A stretch of 64,000 nucleotides of DNA from Micropterix aruncella (taxonomy: Eukaryota; Arthropoda; Insecta; Lepidoptera; Micropterigidae), in assembly GCA_944548615.1 (NCBI GenBank), contig OX155961.1, forward strand, positions 12,400,239-12,464,238, given 5' to 3'. The translations under genes and the position numbers were made by a program. Of the stretch, positions 38,294 to 51,910 are shown piece by piece (the first letter of the stretch is position 1; each line of letters opens with the position of its first letter). The notes under the pieces were generated by a model, which saw nothing but the letters and a program-made list of their open reading frames with translations, was not told the DNA's origin and did no database searches.

Positions 38294-41200
38294 TAGTCCC
38301 CTTTCAAATGTACAAATATAGGCTCCCGTGTGCTCCTTCAGTATGCAAGTGTGGAAGTAGTCTTAATCTCTTCGTTTGACCATGTAGAAACATAATTTTG
38401 ATGGTGGCACTCTCAAAAATGGCGCGTTTGGGCGCTGCGGGCCAAAAACAAAATGGCCGCCATCAAAAACACGTTTTCCTATTTATATCAGTAACCGTTG
38501 AAGATACGAAAAAATGTTTTTTACAAAAAATGTAGCTACACAAATTATATATAGAAAAGGTCCTTACAACTTTCTTTGTATAACTAACCGTTGTCTCAAA
38601 AAAATTACTTTTGTAAAAAGAATAATCAAAAAATATAAATTTTAGGGTTTTGCAAGTGAATATTTATATGTACGTCATTGTTGTTGGGAGTTTTATTGGC
38701 TGCCGCAAGACCAAATTTGGCCATTATGTACACCCCGTTAAAATGCCGCAAGACCATATTTGGCCACCCGAGTCGAGCCGCACACGGCATTCGTTTTCGA
38801 GGTCAGGCTAGGTTTTCAAACTAGCTTGCACGTATATGGATATGGTGCAAGTAATGATGAATTTCATAAGAGCTGTAAGAACATCTGATTGGAAACTGTA
38901 TTTAGCATCCCTCCACGAGTTTGTTAAATACTTCTTTACATTTAATAGACTTAACTATGCTAGAATGATCACCTTATATCTTTCAGAGATGGAAAACTTG
39001 GAATCAACAGATCCAGAAATCTGGAAACAGTTTATGGAAGGTAATTGGGTAGTGAACAGAAGTAAAGTACCATTTTGTTCTCTAGGTTCGGATGAGGCTC
39101 TGGAACACCAAAATCGAAAACTAAAGGTACATGGAGGACTTGTGGGTATAACACTCAATGAGAATGCTCGAAATCGATTCTTCCTTGCTAATTCGGAACT
39201 AACTAGAATTGCATGTGAAACTGAGAAAATGATTGGATTAAAAAGTACAGAACGAAGTCAACATCACGAAGTGTCAGTAAAACTCCAACAGCGCCAGGGC
39301 GATAATGTGCTTACACTAATGGAAGCATTTAAAAACTCAACAAATCCCTTCCAATATAAAAGTGATGACCTCATTCATATCCTCACTCAGCGAGTCTTTC
39401 CTCAAGAAGTAAAAGTGTCTTTAGACAGTGTTGCCGAAGTTGGTAAAGATCTCCATGATATTTTCTTAGATCAACGAATTCGTTCAAACACAATTCCGTT
39501 CTGGGCTCCCATGAAAAAGAATGTCATAAAAACGTGTAAATCAGTAGCTAAGAAGATTAAAATTACCATCAAAGACAAAACCGTTGCCATTAAGACAAAC
39601 TTATCTCTCATTTCAAGATTGTTGATAGCTTCCAGAAGCAGACCTGACATAGATTTGAGGCACAATTTAAGCAACTACGAGTTTTCAGCACTACCAAAGT
39701 CGTTGTTTGCAATTGACGGGAGTATGCACCATTGTCTGGCTAAGTACAAACTTACAGATGCTCTAGAATCAATCCAAGAGAAACCTGCTAAAGAAAACGA
39801 AGATGATAATACGTCTACAGCTCATGATGTTCCAGTACATAATGACGAGCTACATGGAAAAGCTGTAATAGTAGATGGCATGGCACTTCTTCATACCTAC
39901 CACAAACCTACAACAGTGAAGACATGTAATGACCTCGGTGTGAAATTCAGCCAATGGATCGGACAAAAATTCAATAACTATAGTGAGGTACATATAGTTT
40001 TTGACTCGTACAAAGAAAACTCATTAAAGAAAGCGATGCGAGACATACGGCAAAAAGGCTCTGATCCAATCCAATACAAAGTCAGGCCAGAAACAAAGCA
40101 TACCAATGCACAAACTATTGGCCCATGATAAGACGAAAGACGAACTAACCGAGTTCCTTTCCAATCAAATACTCAAATTCGGTGAGACCAACAACAAGAA
40201 GTTCGTACTCAGTTGGAGGGACAAGGCAGCGTCATCACATGGGGATGATGTATCCTGTCTTTCAAGCACGCAAGAGGAGGCCGACACAAAGATTATATTA
40301 CATGCAGCTTATTTAGCACAGAAAGGAATTAAAACTACTCACGTGTTCTCCCCTGATACTGACGTCCTTATTCTAGCACTAAGGCGATATCCACAACTTT
40401 CTAAAGATTTTGCTTTCTATCTTGGACATGGTATGAAAAGGTTTGTTCAGATAGGGTCAATTTACAGAGCACTTGGACCTCTGAAAGCCTCTGCACTCCC
40501 TGGACTACATGCACTTTCAGGAGCTGATGTAACAGGGTCATTTGCTGGCAAAGGAAAAATAAAGTGGTGGAAAGCTTTTAATTCAGCAAGTGTTACGATG
40601 ATAGAAGCTTTGGCTAAATTGCGGACAACACTGTTACTCACTGAAGATGTGAGGGCTAACTTGGAAGCACTCATTTGTCAGCTATACATCCCCAAAACAT
40701 CATTGACAGACATAGGAGCAGTGCGATGGTTCTTGTTTACTAAAAAACAACATCAAGATGAGAACCTTCCTCCAACAAAATCAGCACTAAATCCAGCATT
40801 GCTACGGGCTCACCTTCAATGTTTTGAGTGGAATCAGGACCTAATTCAGCATCCTAATAACCCGTCACCCTCAGATTTTGGATGGCAGAAAATAGATAGT
40901 GCATACGAGCCTGTTGCTTGTACCAACCCCTGTGCACCAAAGCTTATCTTGGAGCTTTGCCGCCGCTCATGCTCAAAAAGACGTTGCTGTCCTCCATGAA
41001 CGTGTCAGTCAAATGGACTCCGGTGTACTGAAACGTGCAAGTGCGAAGGTGATCCTGACCATTGCGACAATACGGGAGAATGCGAGGAAGACAATGATGA
41101 AGATCTAGGTTTAAGTGAAATTGGCATTGACAGTGATATTGATTGTATTTGAAAATTTAACAAATGTAATATTGTATTTCTTCAACAGTATTGTTATTAC

Positions 41201-41720
41201 AAATTAGAGCTTTTCAAGAAATGTCTCTTTCCTCTTTCCAATTCCTACATAAAAAAAAATATAAAAATGGTATATTTGTTAATTTATTAAAGTTTAATAC
41301 AGTTATTATTGTAATAAATCAGGAAACATGTAAAAAATTTCAAAAACTTTAAATATGTGCTTGCAAAACCCTAAAACTTCGATTTTTTCATTTCTTAATA
41401 TTTCTTTTTACAAAAGTAATTTTTTTGAGAAAACGGTTAGTTATACAAAGAAAGTTGTAAGGACCTTTTCTATGCACAATCTGTCAGGCTACATTTTTTA
41501 TTCAACAACATTTTTCGTATCTTCAACGGTTACTGATATAAATAGGAAAACGTGTTTTTGATGGCGGCCATTTTGTTTTTGGCCCGCAGCGCCCAAACGC
41601 ACCATTTTTGAGAGTGCCACCATCAAAATTATGTTTCTCCATGGTCAAACAAAGAGATTAAGACTACTTCCACACTTGCATACTGAAGGAGCACACGGAT
41701 GTACATTTGATAGGCGACTA
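38294..41720 (+). mobile_element. 3.4-kb element with about 360-bp TIRs and a PIN/FEN1-like gene
   Basis: 38294-38656 and 41360-41720 are long inverted repeats, about 90 percent alike by eye. Both outer ends begin TAGTC, and both inner ends stop at TTTTAGGGTTTTGCAAG. CAT flanks both sides, a possible 3-bp target duplication. One gene lies between in plus orientation. The TIRs carry AAAATGGCCGCCAT, like a YY1/Pho site. Next to the left TIR, TGCCGCAAGACCAAATTTGG recurs 42 bp later with one change. TIR divergence and the broken gene indicate an old, inactive copy. The superfamily is not recognised. Confidence 0.8.
38836..41150 (+). pseudogene. PIN/FEN1-like nuclease-type protein of a TIR element, broken
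   Basis: First frame 38836-40128, second 40106-40999, then the second frame continues past a TGA (40997) to 41150. A frameshift near 40106-40128 and one nonsense codon (possibly CGA to TGA) break it. Motifs in order: LGSDEALEHQNRKLKVHGG; KAVIVDGMALLHTY; YSEVHIVFDSYKENSLKKA; then QEEADTKIILHA; VFSPDTDVLILAL; LHALSGADVTGSFAGKGK; and a Cys-rich end (CTNPC, CRRSCSKRRCC, CQSNGLRCTETCKC, CDNTGEC). The spaced Asp/Glu residues resemble PIN/flap-nuclease cores. Related invertebrate proteins, usually left uncharacterised, are longer at the N-terminus, so the front appears to be missing. A stop lies just upstream at 38809. Role in transposition is inferred from the TIRs. Confidence 0.75.
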
Positions 41721-41944
41721 CATCTACTTTCCATAAATTCCTGTACAGATCCGTTTACATTTTGCCACCTGGGCCGTGATTTTGACTGTCCAGCACGATA
41801 TTTTTCTTGCAAAATATAATTATTATGGCATAATAGGGAAACCAAACGAACTCATTTACACAATTGCGAGATAGGAGGCGATATGTTGAGTTAAAGTATT
41901 TGAATAAGAGTGATTTGGAGACTCGCTGCACTTCTAATGATGCC
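41721..41944. other. Unassigned flank
   Basis: Short stretch between the TIR element and a LINE remnant; nothing named. Confidence 0.4.
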
Positions 41945-42814
41945 AACTGAATATCGGCGTACCGCAGGGATCTATCTTAGGTCGTCTACTGGACCTCTAC
42001 TCCTTATTATATACAAATGCCATCCTGCAATATTACCTCTGCCGTCATTACGCGATTCGCTGACTATTCTAATCGAATAGTCCATCCATCGACGCGTTAG
42101 TTGCCTAATATTCGTGCTCTGATTAAACTTGAATACTGGTTTAGCGCAAATAAAATGTCTCTAAATATGAAGAAAACAGCAGTCGTCAACTATAGTCATA
42201 ACAGGATAAACAAAATAAATATTGACGATGAAACTGATATATTATGTGACAGTGAAATATTTTCTTAGAAGTACACCTAGACAAGAATTTAACCTGGCAG
42301 GTTCACTTTAACCCCTCAAATGAATGGCGATTAGCTCGGGTTGCCTACGGCAAAATGTATATAAATTTATATTTACATTTACATTTACATTTACATAGAG
42401 CGGGGTTTACTATAGAGCTATAGCATTACTATAGAGCGGATTACTATAAAGCGGCGCGCATTTACATTTATATTTACATTTATATAAATTTATATACATT
42501 TTGTATACATTTTGCCAAGACATCCCTTAAAGGGACGCCTCACATTTGAGGGGTTAACGCTCTTAGTTGAGAACTATCATTTGCATTTTATACATTTAGT
42601 AAAATTAGCCGAAATATGGACCGAAATGCAACCCTAACAACACATTATGCATCAGTTGAGTCACCTGCCAGATATGGTATTATGATGTGGGGCTCCGCTC
42701 CTTACGTAAATAACGCTGTCTGTTGCAAAAGTGAGCAATCAGAGCCATAACCGGTGTTAGCCCTTTAATTTCACTTCGTCCACATTTTTAAAATCCTGGT
42801 ATCTAACAATTCAA
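41945..42814 (+). pseudogene. LINE RT remnant split by a MITE
   Basis: NIGVPQGSILGRLL (RT motif), then frameshifts, LEYWFSANKMSLNMKKTAVV (thumb), VHLDKNLTWQVHF, the 42308-42557 insertion, then NALS and later THYASVESPARYGIMMWG. The YADD block is not readable. Jockey-like. Heavily decayed. Confidence 0.65.
42308..42557. mobile_element. piggyBac-type MITE with TTAA borders
   Basis: Left TTAACCCCTCAAATG (42308-42322) and right CATTTGAGGGGTTAA (42543-42557) are perfect inverted 15-mers including the TTAA duplication. Inside are further palindromic parts (TATATAAATTTATAT, ACATTT repeats). Removing it with one TTAA restores the LINE frame VHFNAL. Confidence 0.8.
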
Positions 42815-43612
42815 ATTTCAAATTTCAAATTATTTATTGAGTTAAAATTATGGGTACATTCAATATACAAAAGTCTTAACCTAACTAGGCTGCCGCCTGT
42901 TCCAAGGTAGACAATTTATTTTAGTTATCCTAAGAAATCTATAATATTATATTTATATAAATAATCAAAATCATACTTAATGTAACAGAAATATCTTAAT
43001 TACCTAATAAAAATTCGTAAGAAAATGTCATGAAAATAGTCAATATTATTTTATTTTAAAACATGATAAAAATTAATATATATTTATATATGTATTAAAT
43101 AATATGTATTAATAATATACAAAATAAATTCACAAAAATTAAAATAAAATTACGTTTAGAAATCATCAATTTATATTACTACATATACTATTATGTTTTT
43201 ATTATAAAAATTTTAGAGATTCAATTATTTAATAATGTTTTCAATATCTGCATATGTACAATTTAAGAGGTAGGCACTCAAACTATATTTAAATTTATAT
43301 GATATTTTAATGCCTTTAATGTTAGGTGGTAGGCAATTATAAAATTTGGGGGCAAGATAAGAGAAACTGGATTGGCCAAAAGCGGATCTCCTGAGTGGTA
43401 TTGCAAAATTTGTTTGTGCCGATCTTCTTGTTACACGAGATTGCTGGCTTTTTTTCTGTTCTCCTAACTCACTCTGGAATTTAGTGAGAGTTACCAGCAC
43501 AAACATTTTTCTCACACTCAACACTCTATACTCTCGGAAAAGGTCATCGGAAGAATATGTTTGGGGTTTTTTATTGATCACCCTCAGTATAGCCTTCTGC
43601 GCTTTGTAAAGG
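42815..43612 (-). pseudogene. LINE C-terminal fragment
   Basis: The minus strand reads KAQKAILRVINKKPQTYSSD, DLFREYRVLSVRKMFV, then FGQSSFSYLAPKFYNCLPP to a stop at 43225. Same family as 14405-15966 (KAQKALLRVINKKPYRFPSD). Tail of TTTGAAA repeats at 42818-42838. No internal stops. Confidence 0.75.
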
Positions 43613-44869
43613 GTGGCCAGATATATGACCTGTATGACAATATATGACCTGTTTGTGCTAGAATCGGTTTGCGAATTCCATCAAAATAAAAATGATGCAA
43701 ATCAACGCGGGTAGATCTACACGCATGATATCGGAGATAGGCTCAAAAACTTGCAACATTTTCGCTTGAGAACAAACAAATTTAGGTCTACAAGGATCTG
43801 TAGAGTCCATGATTTACACAATAAACTCCATAGCCATATCAAAGCCATTAATAATAGCTATAAGTTGTTAAGAAATATCTGATATCTAGAAAATTGTATT
43901 CACTCTGAGAATTTGGATAAGTAATATAATATTGAAAATATTTTGTCTAAGTAATTCTTTTTGTATTAAGCTTGCTGTATTTGTTTTCCATAATCTTTTT
44001 TGTATGATTAATGCTATGTTTAATGCTATGCTTAATGCTCCTGCACATATGATATTATAAGTTTTGTAAATATTGGTATCTGCTAAAGAATTCCAAAACA
44101 ATTTTATTGAAGGAAATAGATTATCTTGTGTCTTGTAACAATGACTTCAAAATACTCAACAAAACAATGACCACAAAATACCAAAACCAGAAATTACCTT
44201 CGTCATTCAAACGAGCGTTTGTATGACTAAAACTTTAAAGAATTCATCAAAAAAGGAAAGCTAAATATAAGGTGATATCTATTGTGACACAAACACAAGG
44301 GCAGTACTACAAAAATAAGTAGAGGAGTATGATAAAGTAGCAAAAGAAAACGGGAAAAATAAAGCTAACATTTGAGAATTAATCGACAGTTACTTTAAAA
44401 CGCAGCGACAGTTACATTGAGAATGTAAAATCGACAGTTACTATCGACAGTTACATTAATAAGCAGCATGGACCCGCTGCATTGAAGAGAGACGTACTAT
44501 CTGATGATCGATATATCGAAGAGAGACATAACATCTGATGAAGCGATGTTATAATAAAAATCTGTTGAATTTACAATAGAAAGTAAAATCATTACTAATT
44601 TTTCCGGTACAAGCTAACTTACTTGAAGAAGGTGAATTTATATTAATATATGTACGATTTAACCGGGACAAAAGTAATACTACATCTTTCCCTAATGCTT
44701 GTCTTATTTAGTTAGAATAAAAATGAAGAGTTATCAGTAATGTCTTTGAAGTGTCAGGACAATATGAAGAGATCATTGGTTGCCAGCGATAAAGACATTT
44801 CAACAATATCAGACTAAATTTTAACTACAAGCAGGTATCTTTAAAAGATGCATCCCTTCAAAAGAAAAA
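43613..44869. other. No gene recognised; short CGACAGTTAC repeats
   Basis: ATATATGACCTGT occurs twice at 43620-43650. CGACAGTTAC occurs four times between 44383 and 44456. No coding frame identified. Confidence 0.45.
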
Positions 44870-45854
44870 TCACCAAGTCTTCACGTGGGCGATAACGCCC
44901 CCTTGTGGGCGTTTGAGACTTTCAGGGGGGCAGTAGAAGACTCAGAAAAAAATACGGGGCGTTGAGATGACACAGTGAAGGCGTGGGTAGGTAAAAAATA
45001 TAGTATAAAAAAAGCAACAAAACACACGCTAATCACATACTAATAAGGCAAAGTAAACAGCTGATTTTTGATGCTGAACAAACAGCTGATTTTTGACGTA
45101 TTTATTTGGCTGCGGTTGGGGTTGAAAGTAAACGTAGCCTTTTCTTTGTCATCTGCCATTTTGTCAGAAGGTCTCCAACTATTGAAAGGCAGTCATTTTA
45201 TTTGCATTAACATTATCGCGAGCAATTAACAGGATTTTAAAATTTGATATTTTACTCACGTATCTGTAAAGGAAAAACACATGTCGGAAGACTTTTGAAT
45301 GTTAATAAAAATACTTCTCAATATAATTAAGTATGCTTTTTGATTGTTCTCATTGAAGCATTCTTCTTTAAACTCAGAAATAGGATAGAAGTCATATCCT
45401 ATCTTACGACTATATAATATTAGTGCATAATTACACGTTTAAATATAATTGGGGCTATAGCCGTTTTAGATTCGCAACAGATGGTAATTAAAAAAAATGG
45501 GGTCTCCAAAAAATATTCTTAAAGTGGGCGGTGTGAAAAATAAGGTTGAGAACCTATGATTTAGGCATTCACACCTTATTAATTAAAATGCTATCAACGA
45601 TCACACTGCCAGTAACTGGAGCTACAAGCATATTGCGAAATTTAGGGCGTCAGTCTATATTTAGCAAATTTAAGGCGTCAGGAGCATCATTTTTTTTGTA
45701 TGTTATTTCGAAGTCATGTGTAACGGTTGGTAACATGTATCTGTTGTGTAATTTTGGTTTATGCTTTAGATATAATAAATTACCTAGGCCTTACTGGTTC
45801 ATAACGTGTGTGCTACTAGTGCAGTTCCCTTATTTATACTTCTCTTTGAGCTAG
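44870..45854 (+). pseudogene. Possible hAT/ZBED-type transposase end
   Basis: The frame 45546-45854 contains IHTLLIKMLSTITLPVTGAT, resembling the C-terminal hAT dimerisation block (LP.T.ATAERSFS), but the following AERSFS part is not conserved. TGGGCGGTGTGAAAAATAAG then GTTGAGAACCTATG precedes it, a pattern often seen near hAT termini. 44881-44940 has GATAACGCCCCCTTGTGGGC. Weak evidence. Confidence 0.3.
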
Positions 45855-47719
45855 GTATATATTAACTACTGTTCAGATTACTGTAAACAGTGTAAGTTAA
45901 AAATAGAGAACTCGTATACGTTCTGGTTTTAGGGCGTGGTTAATGTCAATTCACCGACTCGAAGGATTCGATACGATCTATTTGGGTAAGCTAAATGTGT
46001 AAATAAATAAACCTACCGGATTAAGACATTCATTTTATGAATGAAACTATTTCAACATTTGTCGACAAGGCCTATCCAATCTCTATCCATCAGTGTGCAA
46101 ATTATAGTTGCTGAATTTGAACTGTTAGGACTGGACTCTATATTTGAACCCTATCGGTAAATCACAGGCTTCTAAAGTGGATCTCGCGCAGCCGATCAAC
46201 TTCCTTCATACGGCGTGATTAATTTTATTGACTGTCAATTTTCTCACCAGTGGAGACTTTCCAGTCATTTATAATGGTCATTGGGGTTTTGATTTTATTA
46301 CATTTCTCTTTCCTGGCAGAGGGATAGTATTGTGAACGCGTATTTTTTTTCGAAATGAAGACGGATATATAACGTTTGCCCCCCCCCCCCCTTCCCCGAG
46401 ATGATTAAGTCCATTTCCAGGCTGAAATCTGTCTGTGAGTCTGTGTGTGTGTGTCTATGTGTATTGTGTGTGTGTATTTCTCCATGATAGGGCCCAAACG
46501 CTTCGTCTGATAAAGCTGAAATTTGGCATGCAGGCATCATTTAATCATTGTGGTTAAAATCGGGCAACCGCAATCTCGAATGGTTGAATTATCCCTTATA
46601 CAAGCGATTCAAATAATATGTAAAATCCACCATATCTAAGAATACACTACATAATTTTTGGAAAAATACCATTGTAATACCACGGAAAATACTACAAATA
46701 TACTACGAATTAGGGCGGAGGAAGGTTGGGTTGGCGCGGGGGTAGGGGGATCAACAGGGGGGCTATCGACTTGCTGGGAAAGTCTTGGGGTAACATAACA
46801 GTTTTTTTTCATTTATGAAAATCTTCTAAGGATATGGAGCTAGCGTGACAGATGCATATCTGCGTCATTACCGGTATATTGATGTCCTCGATTACTAGAT
46901 TTTCCCAAAAAATACATCGTGTTACAAAAAGTATGTAAATTAGTAAATAATAAATAATATGTAAGTTCTGTTTCGCGAAAAATTGCGTGTTTGATTTTTA
47001 ACTAGATCTTCAAGTTTTGAGATCCATAAAATTTATTTCTTGAAAACGTTTGTGTTGGTGTGTGTGTGTGTGTGTGTCTGTGCGTGGCTGCACCCACTGT
47101 ATCTCAGAAACTACATGACAAAATATTACAAAATTAGTTTCCTAATGACCAGATTTCAAAAGCTAATATTCGTTATTTGGCTTCAACATGGCAGCCTAAC
47201 AAAATTTACAAAAATAATAAAATTCGTAGAACACTACGGTCCTAGAAAAATAAATAAATTTGAGGAGATTGTCGACATTGTGGATGAGGACATTGCCTAG
47301 AACATCTTAATTTTTGATATCTTCAGCGGGTTTTGAATTAGAAAAGTTATAAAGTCAAAATTTAATACTTTATACACGGCTGGAAACTACATTTCCTGAT
47401 ATTGTTAGGTATTAATTTTTAGACTGCTAAATCGTGTACGTGATATTTTTTATATATTAAGAAAATGGAAGTTATTATTTAGGCATCCATAGGATGTCTT
47501 TAAAATAAAAAAAATGCACATAATATGAGCATTATATTTCCGAGCGAATGTAAAATAATCCTAGCGATATTTTTAGAGGAAATTTTATTTTTCCCAGCTC
47601 TGAGATGAAGGATAAATAGAGTTTTTTTTATTTTCGTTAATAATATTGAGACAGTTAATCCAAGCCACGTCAGACGCTTACAAATATTAACACACAACAA
47701 CTGGGGGTGTCCAACACAA
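45855..47719. other. No gene recognised; simple repeats
   Basis: C-run at 46380-46391, GT-rich runs at 46440-46480 and 47058-47080. A frame at 47040-47300 (HPLYLRNYMTKYYKISF) is not recognised. Confidence 0.45.
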
Positions 47720-47960
47720 ATGGTCAGCCCATAGAATTTTAACGGCATTATGTCGTTCTATTTCCCATGGAGTGAACGTGAAAGACTTTAGCGGACAAAG
47801 GACAGGCCACTGTCTAACTCCACCAAAAAAACCAGTAACAATCCCTTGCCTTACCGGAAGGCACTGGAAAGAGTACGTTTACTACCAGATTAGGACGGAT
47901 TTCTCTATTTTCCAGTCGGGTTACAGATTCGAAGTCGCTTGCGCGGCTTCTAACTGATGT
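47720..47960 (+). repeat. Diverged family R fragment
   Basis: GAATTTTAACGGCATTATGT, TCCCATGGAGTGAACGT and GAAGTCGCTTGCGCGG follow the family order seen at 52185-52610. Confidence 0.55.
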
Positions 47961-48339
47961 TAGCCGTAATTCATGCTAAACGACAGCTACTATGCTAAAT
48001 CAGAATTAATAATTACCATCAGGTAATAAAAGCTATGATGACATAATGAAATAAATTTCTTAGCAAGAGTCGCCGCTGTCACGCCGCATTACGATGTATG
48101 GTTTTAGCCTAATTAATAAGCGCGTGAGCCGCGCTGTATGATTAATTGGCAGGTCGTGCGCACCGCAGGCGCCCGTGTCGAATGGTAGAGGCGCCACTGG
48201 CCCCTGACCCAGCGGCAGCGGGGGCGGAAGGGCCTATCTATGTATCTACTTTTCTAATCCCGCATAGTATCAGTGTTGCCAGGTGCCTGCGAACGAATAT
48301 CGCCAATTTTGCAAACTTGTTAGACAAAGTAGTCGCTTC
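47961..48339. other. GC-richer flank, possibly unique host DNA
   Basis: 48060-48230 is CpG-rich with TAATTAAT and GATTAATTGG words. No gene seen. Confidence 0.35.
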
Positions 48340-49109
48340 GAACCTCACGTCGCCGCCCTGACCAAGAAGACGGCACCAACCTATGACCACTGGCCACTGA
48401 GCTTTGGAAAATACATTGTACGAGAACAAAACCTGAAAGCGTGGAACGAAAGATATCAGGCCGCAGAAACGGGAAACACAACCAAGGTCTTTTTCCCAAC
48501 AATTCAACACGCTTTGGCCTATAGGAAAATAGCCAAAAATACATTTTATTTCACGCAAATTTTAACTGGTCATGACGCATTTAATGGATACCTGGCACGC
48601 TTTAAAGTCCGAGACGGTGCAGAATGCCCCTGCGATGGACTGACTACCCAGGATGTTCCACACTTGCTTTTAACATGTCCGATATTTGGCTATCATAGGT
48701 ACCAACTGCAAATGGCAATGGAAGACGAAAGCCTTGATTCGCTAAATATACCAACAATAGTTGTCTCTCAGAGACACCTGAGACATTTCAAGAAATTCTG
48801 TGAAATAATATCAAGCACAGCAAGACAACACAACATGGAATAATAACGACATGGACAGAACAAAGGAAACTAAATAAACAATAAATCAGCATTCAAACCT
48901 TGTCTATAATTTGCAAGGTAAGCCAAAGGGGGGGGGGGGGGGGGGGGGTTAGTCCGTAGGCTATTGGGATTGTCATCAATATATAATTATTGGTGACACT
49001 CTCAATAGAGTCGGGCATGCCTTAGGACTCGGCTAGTCATAAGGTATACATGAGTATTTCCCCTCCATTCGAAAAAAAAAAAAAAAAAAAAAAGAACCTC
49101 ACGTCGCCG
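48340..49109 (+). mobile_element. 5'-truncated R1/I-type LINE with 16-bp target duplication
   Basis: GAACCTCACGTCGCCG occurs at 48340-48355 and 49094-49109. The insert (48356-49093) encodes only the C-terminus: KVFFPTIQHALAYRKIAK, LTGHDAFNGYLARFKVRDGA, ECPCDGLTTQDVPHLLLTCP, ending at 48843. The CPC...H..LTCP pattern matches the tail after the RNase H domain in R1/I-type LINEs. It has a 3' UTR with a long G run (48927-48948) and a 25-base poly(A). The frame upstream of 48356 is host sequence. A perfect duplication and open frame imply a recent insertion. Confidence 0.88.
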
Positions 49110-49606
49110 ACAAAAAATGTCGAATTTATTTTCACTTTTGTAAATGAAGCAAAAACTAATACAACAACAAATTGTGAAATCGAAGACTATCGCGGTTGTT
49201 TGACATTATATATAGGATAACATCGAATTTAACGCCCGAAATTTGTAGCATCCGATATTTCGGCGATGTTGCAACCGCCTCTGTCCAGAACAACGGCGGT
49301 TGCACCATTGCCGAACGTCAGGTGTTACACATTTCACGCGGCAAATTCGTTTTTATAATATTTTCAATACCACAATATTAAATATTAAAATATCCGACGG
49401 CTTTTTCGTTTTTATAAACTTTTAAAAAGTGGAAAAACTATGTGAACTAAATATTGTTAAAATCAACGATAAACTACATTAATGTAGAATTAAAAGCCGC
49501 CTTATATTAATAAAACTGCTAAAAGTGAATTAACACGATTACACAAAAAATATTTAAAAACTCACACTTTGTTAAAAGAGAGACTCCTCGTTTTTGGAAA
49601 CTATAA
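49110..49606. other. Unassigned, with a Penelope-like scrap
   Basis: 49170-49215 carries GAAATCGAAGACTATCGCGG and TTTGACATTATATATAGGAT, shared with 52625-53077. An inverted similar end (CACGCGGCAAATTCG) lies at 49335. No other gene. Confidence 0.45.
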
Positions 49607-50840
<1,234 letters not shown>

Positions 50841-51640
50841 CTTTAATAATGTTGACGAAAATCGTATCATAATATTCGTATCACAAAGCTTTAAGATTAC
50901 AAATAAAGTTACACCAGTCCTACATATATACACAATATTTCGTTAGTTTGTTGTCATATAATATTTTTATTTATAATTTTTTATTTCTATTATTTTAATT
51001 TTGCTTCAATTGTAATGTAGGTTTAGTAAAAAAATCAAGTACCATCCCGATATGGACAGTATTATAATATGTGGGGTGGTAAAATTTTTGTTATACAGGG
51101 TGCGTTTTAAGTAACCGGCACCCTTGAAGGGCGTGAATCAGTATGGTAGAGTAAGGAACTTTTGATAAAATATAAAAACAATAAAAATTTGAAAAATTTA
51201 ATTCTCTGAAAAATAGTATAAAAAGCACTGAGCAAGATGCGCTATCTAGCAGTAGGTAAAATATCGCTAATATTGTTTATTAGGGATATTATACCCACCG
51301 CTAGACGGCGCAGCGTTGTCAAACGGATATCAAACTTTTATTTAAGTCAAGTTCTTATTTTTTTTTTTTTTAAACTAAAATATTGCTTTCAAAAATAGTT
51401 TTTTTTTGTTTTTCCTATTTTTTTAAATTGAAAGTTGTTTACCTGCTCGTACTTATTAACCCCCTTGAAGGATGCCTGGTAATTAAAACATTTCCTGTAT
51501 AAATGAAATAAAATGAAACACCACAATATAGCCCAAATTATTCCAGTCAATATCTACAAAGCCGACAATCCAGTTTCCACTTATTATTAAAAATTATCTC
51601 AGATCTAAACAGGTTTGGATATTTTCTCCGAATGGAACGC
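50841..51640. other. AT-rich, no gene
   Basis: ACCCTTGAAGGGCG at 51119 and CCCCCTTGAAGGATG at 51461 are short related words. Nothing else identified. Confidence 0.45.
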
Positions 51641-51649
51641 ACTCTACGC

Positions 51650-51910
51650 ACTGGTGATTCTAAAGAATCACACGTTTAACGCCTATTTATACTGCGGTTA
51701 GTTAATCGGCCGATTAACGCGATCTAATTACGATAACCACGAATATCAACGCATTGTAGATAGTGAGGTGAAGACGATTGCAGCGTTGGTTAACACGATT
51801 TCATCCTAATCTACGAGTCTCGTTAATGGGCTTGTCTGCGTTTAGTGGCATCGATATTTGAATTTTTAGATCAGATTAGCCTCAGATAAGACGCGATCTT
51901 ATCTGAGCTT
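51650..51910. promoter_or_regulatory. Candidate enhancer with clustered inverted repeats
   Basis: GATTCTAAAGAATC (51655), an 18-bp perfect palindrome GTTAATCGGCCGATTAAC (51701-51718) and CTCAGATAAG...CTTATCTGAG (51881-51907, 7-bp spacer) lie within 260 bp. TAATC is a K50-homeodomain-type core and AGATAAG a GATA-factor site. The stretch is not shared with other repeats in the window. Function is inferred. Confidence 0.35.

Noticed and set aside
44870..45560. Complete hAT element
   Set aside because: Only a weak dimerisation-like stretch and termini-like words; no matching inverted ends or 8-bp duplication found.
47040..47300. 86-codon frame starting in a GT repeat
   Set aside because: Begins inside a microsatellite and matches nothing I know.
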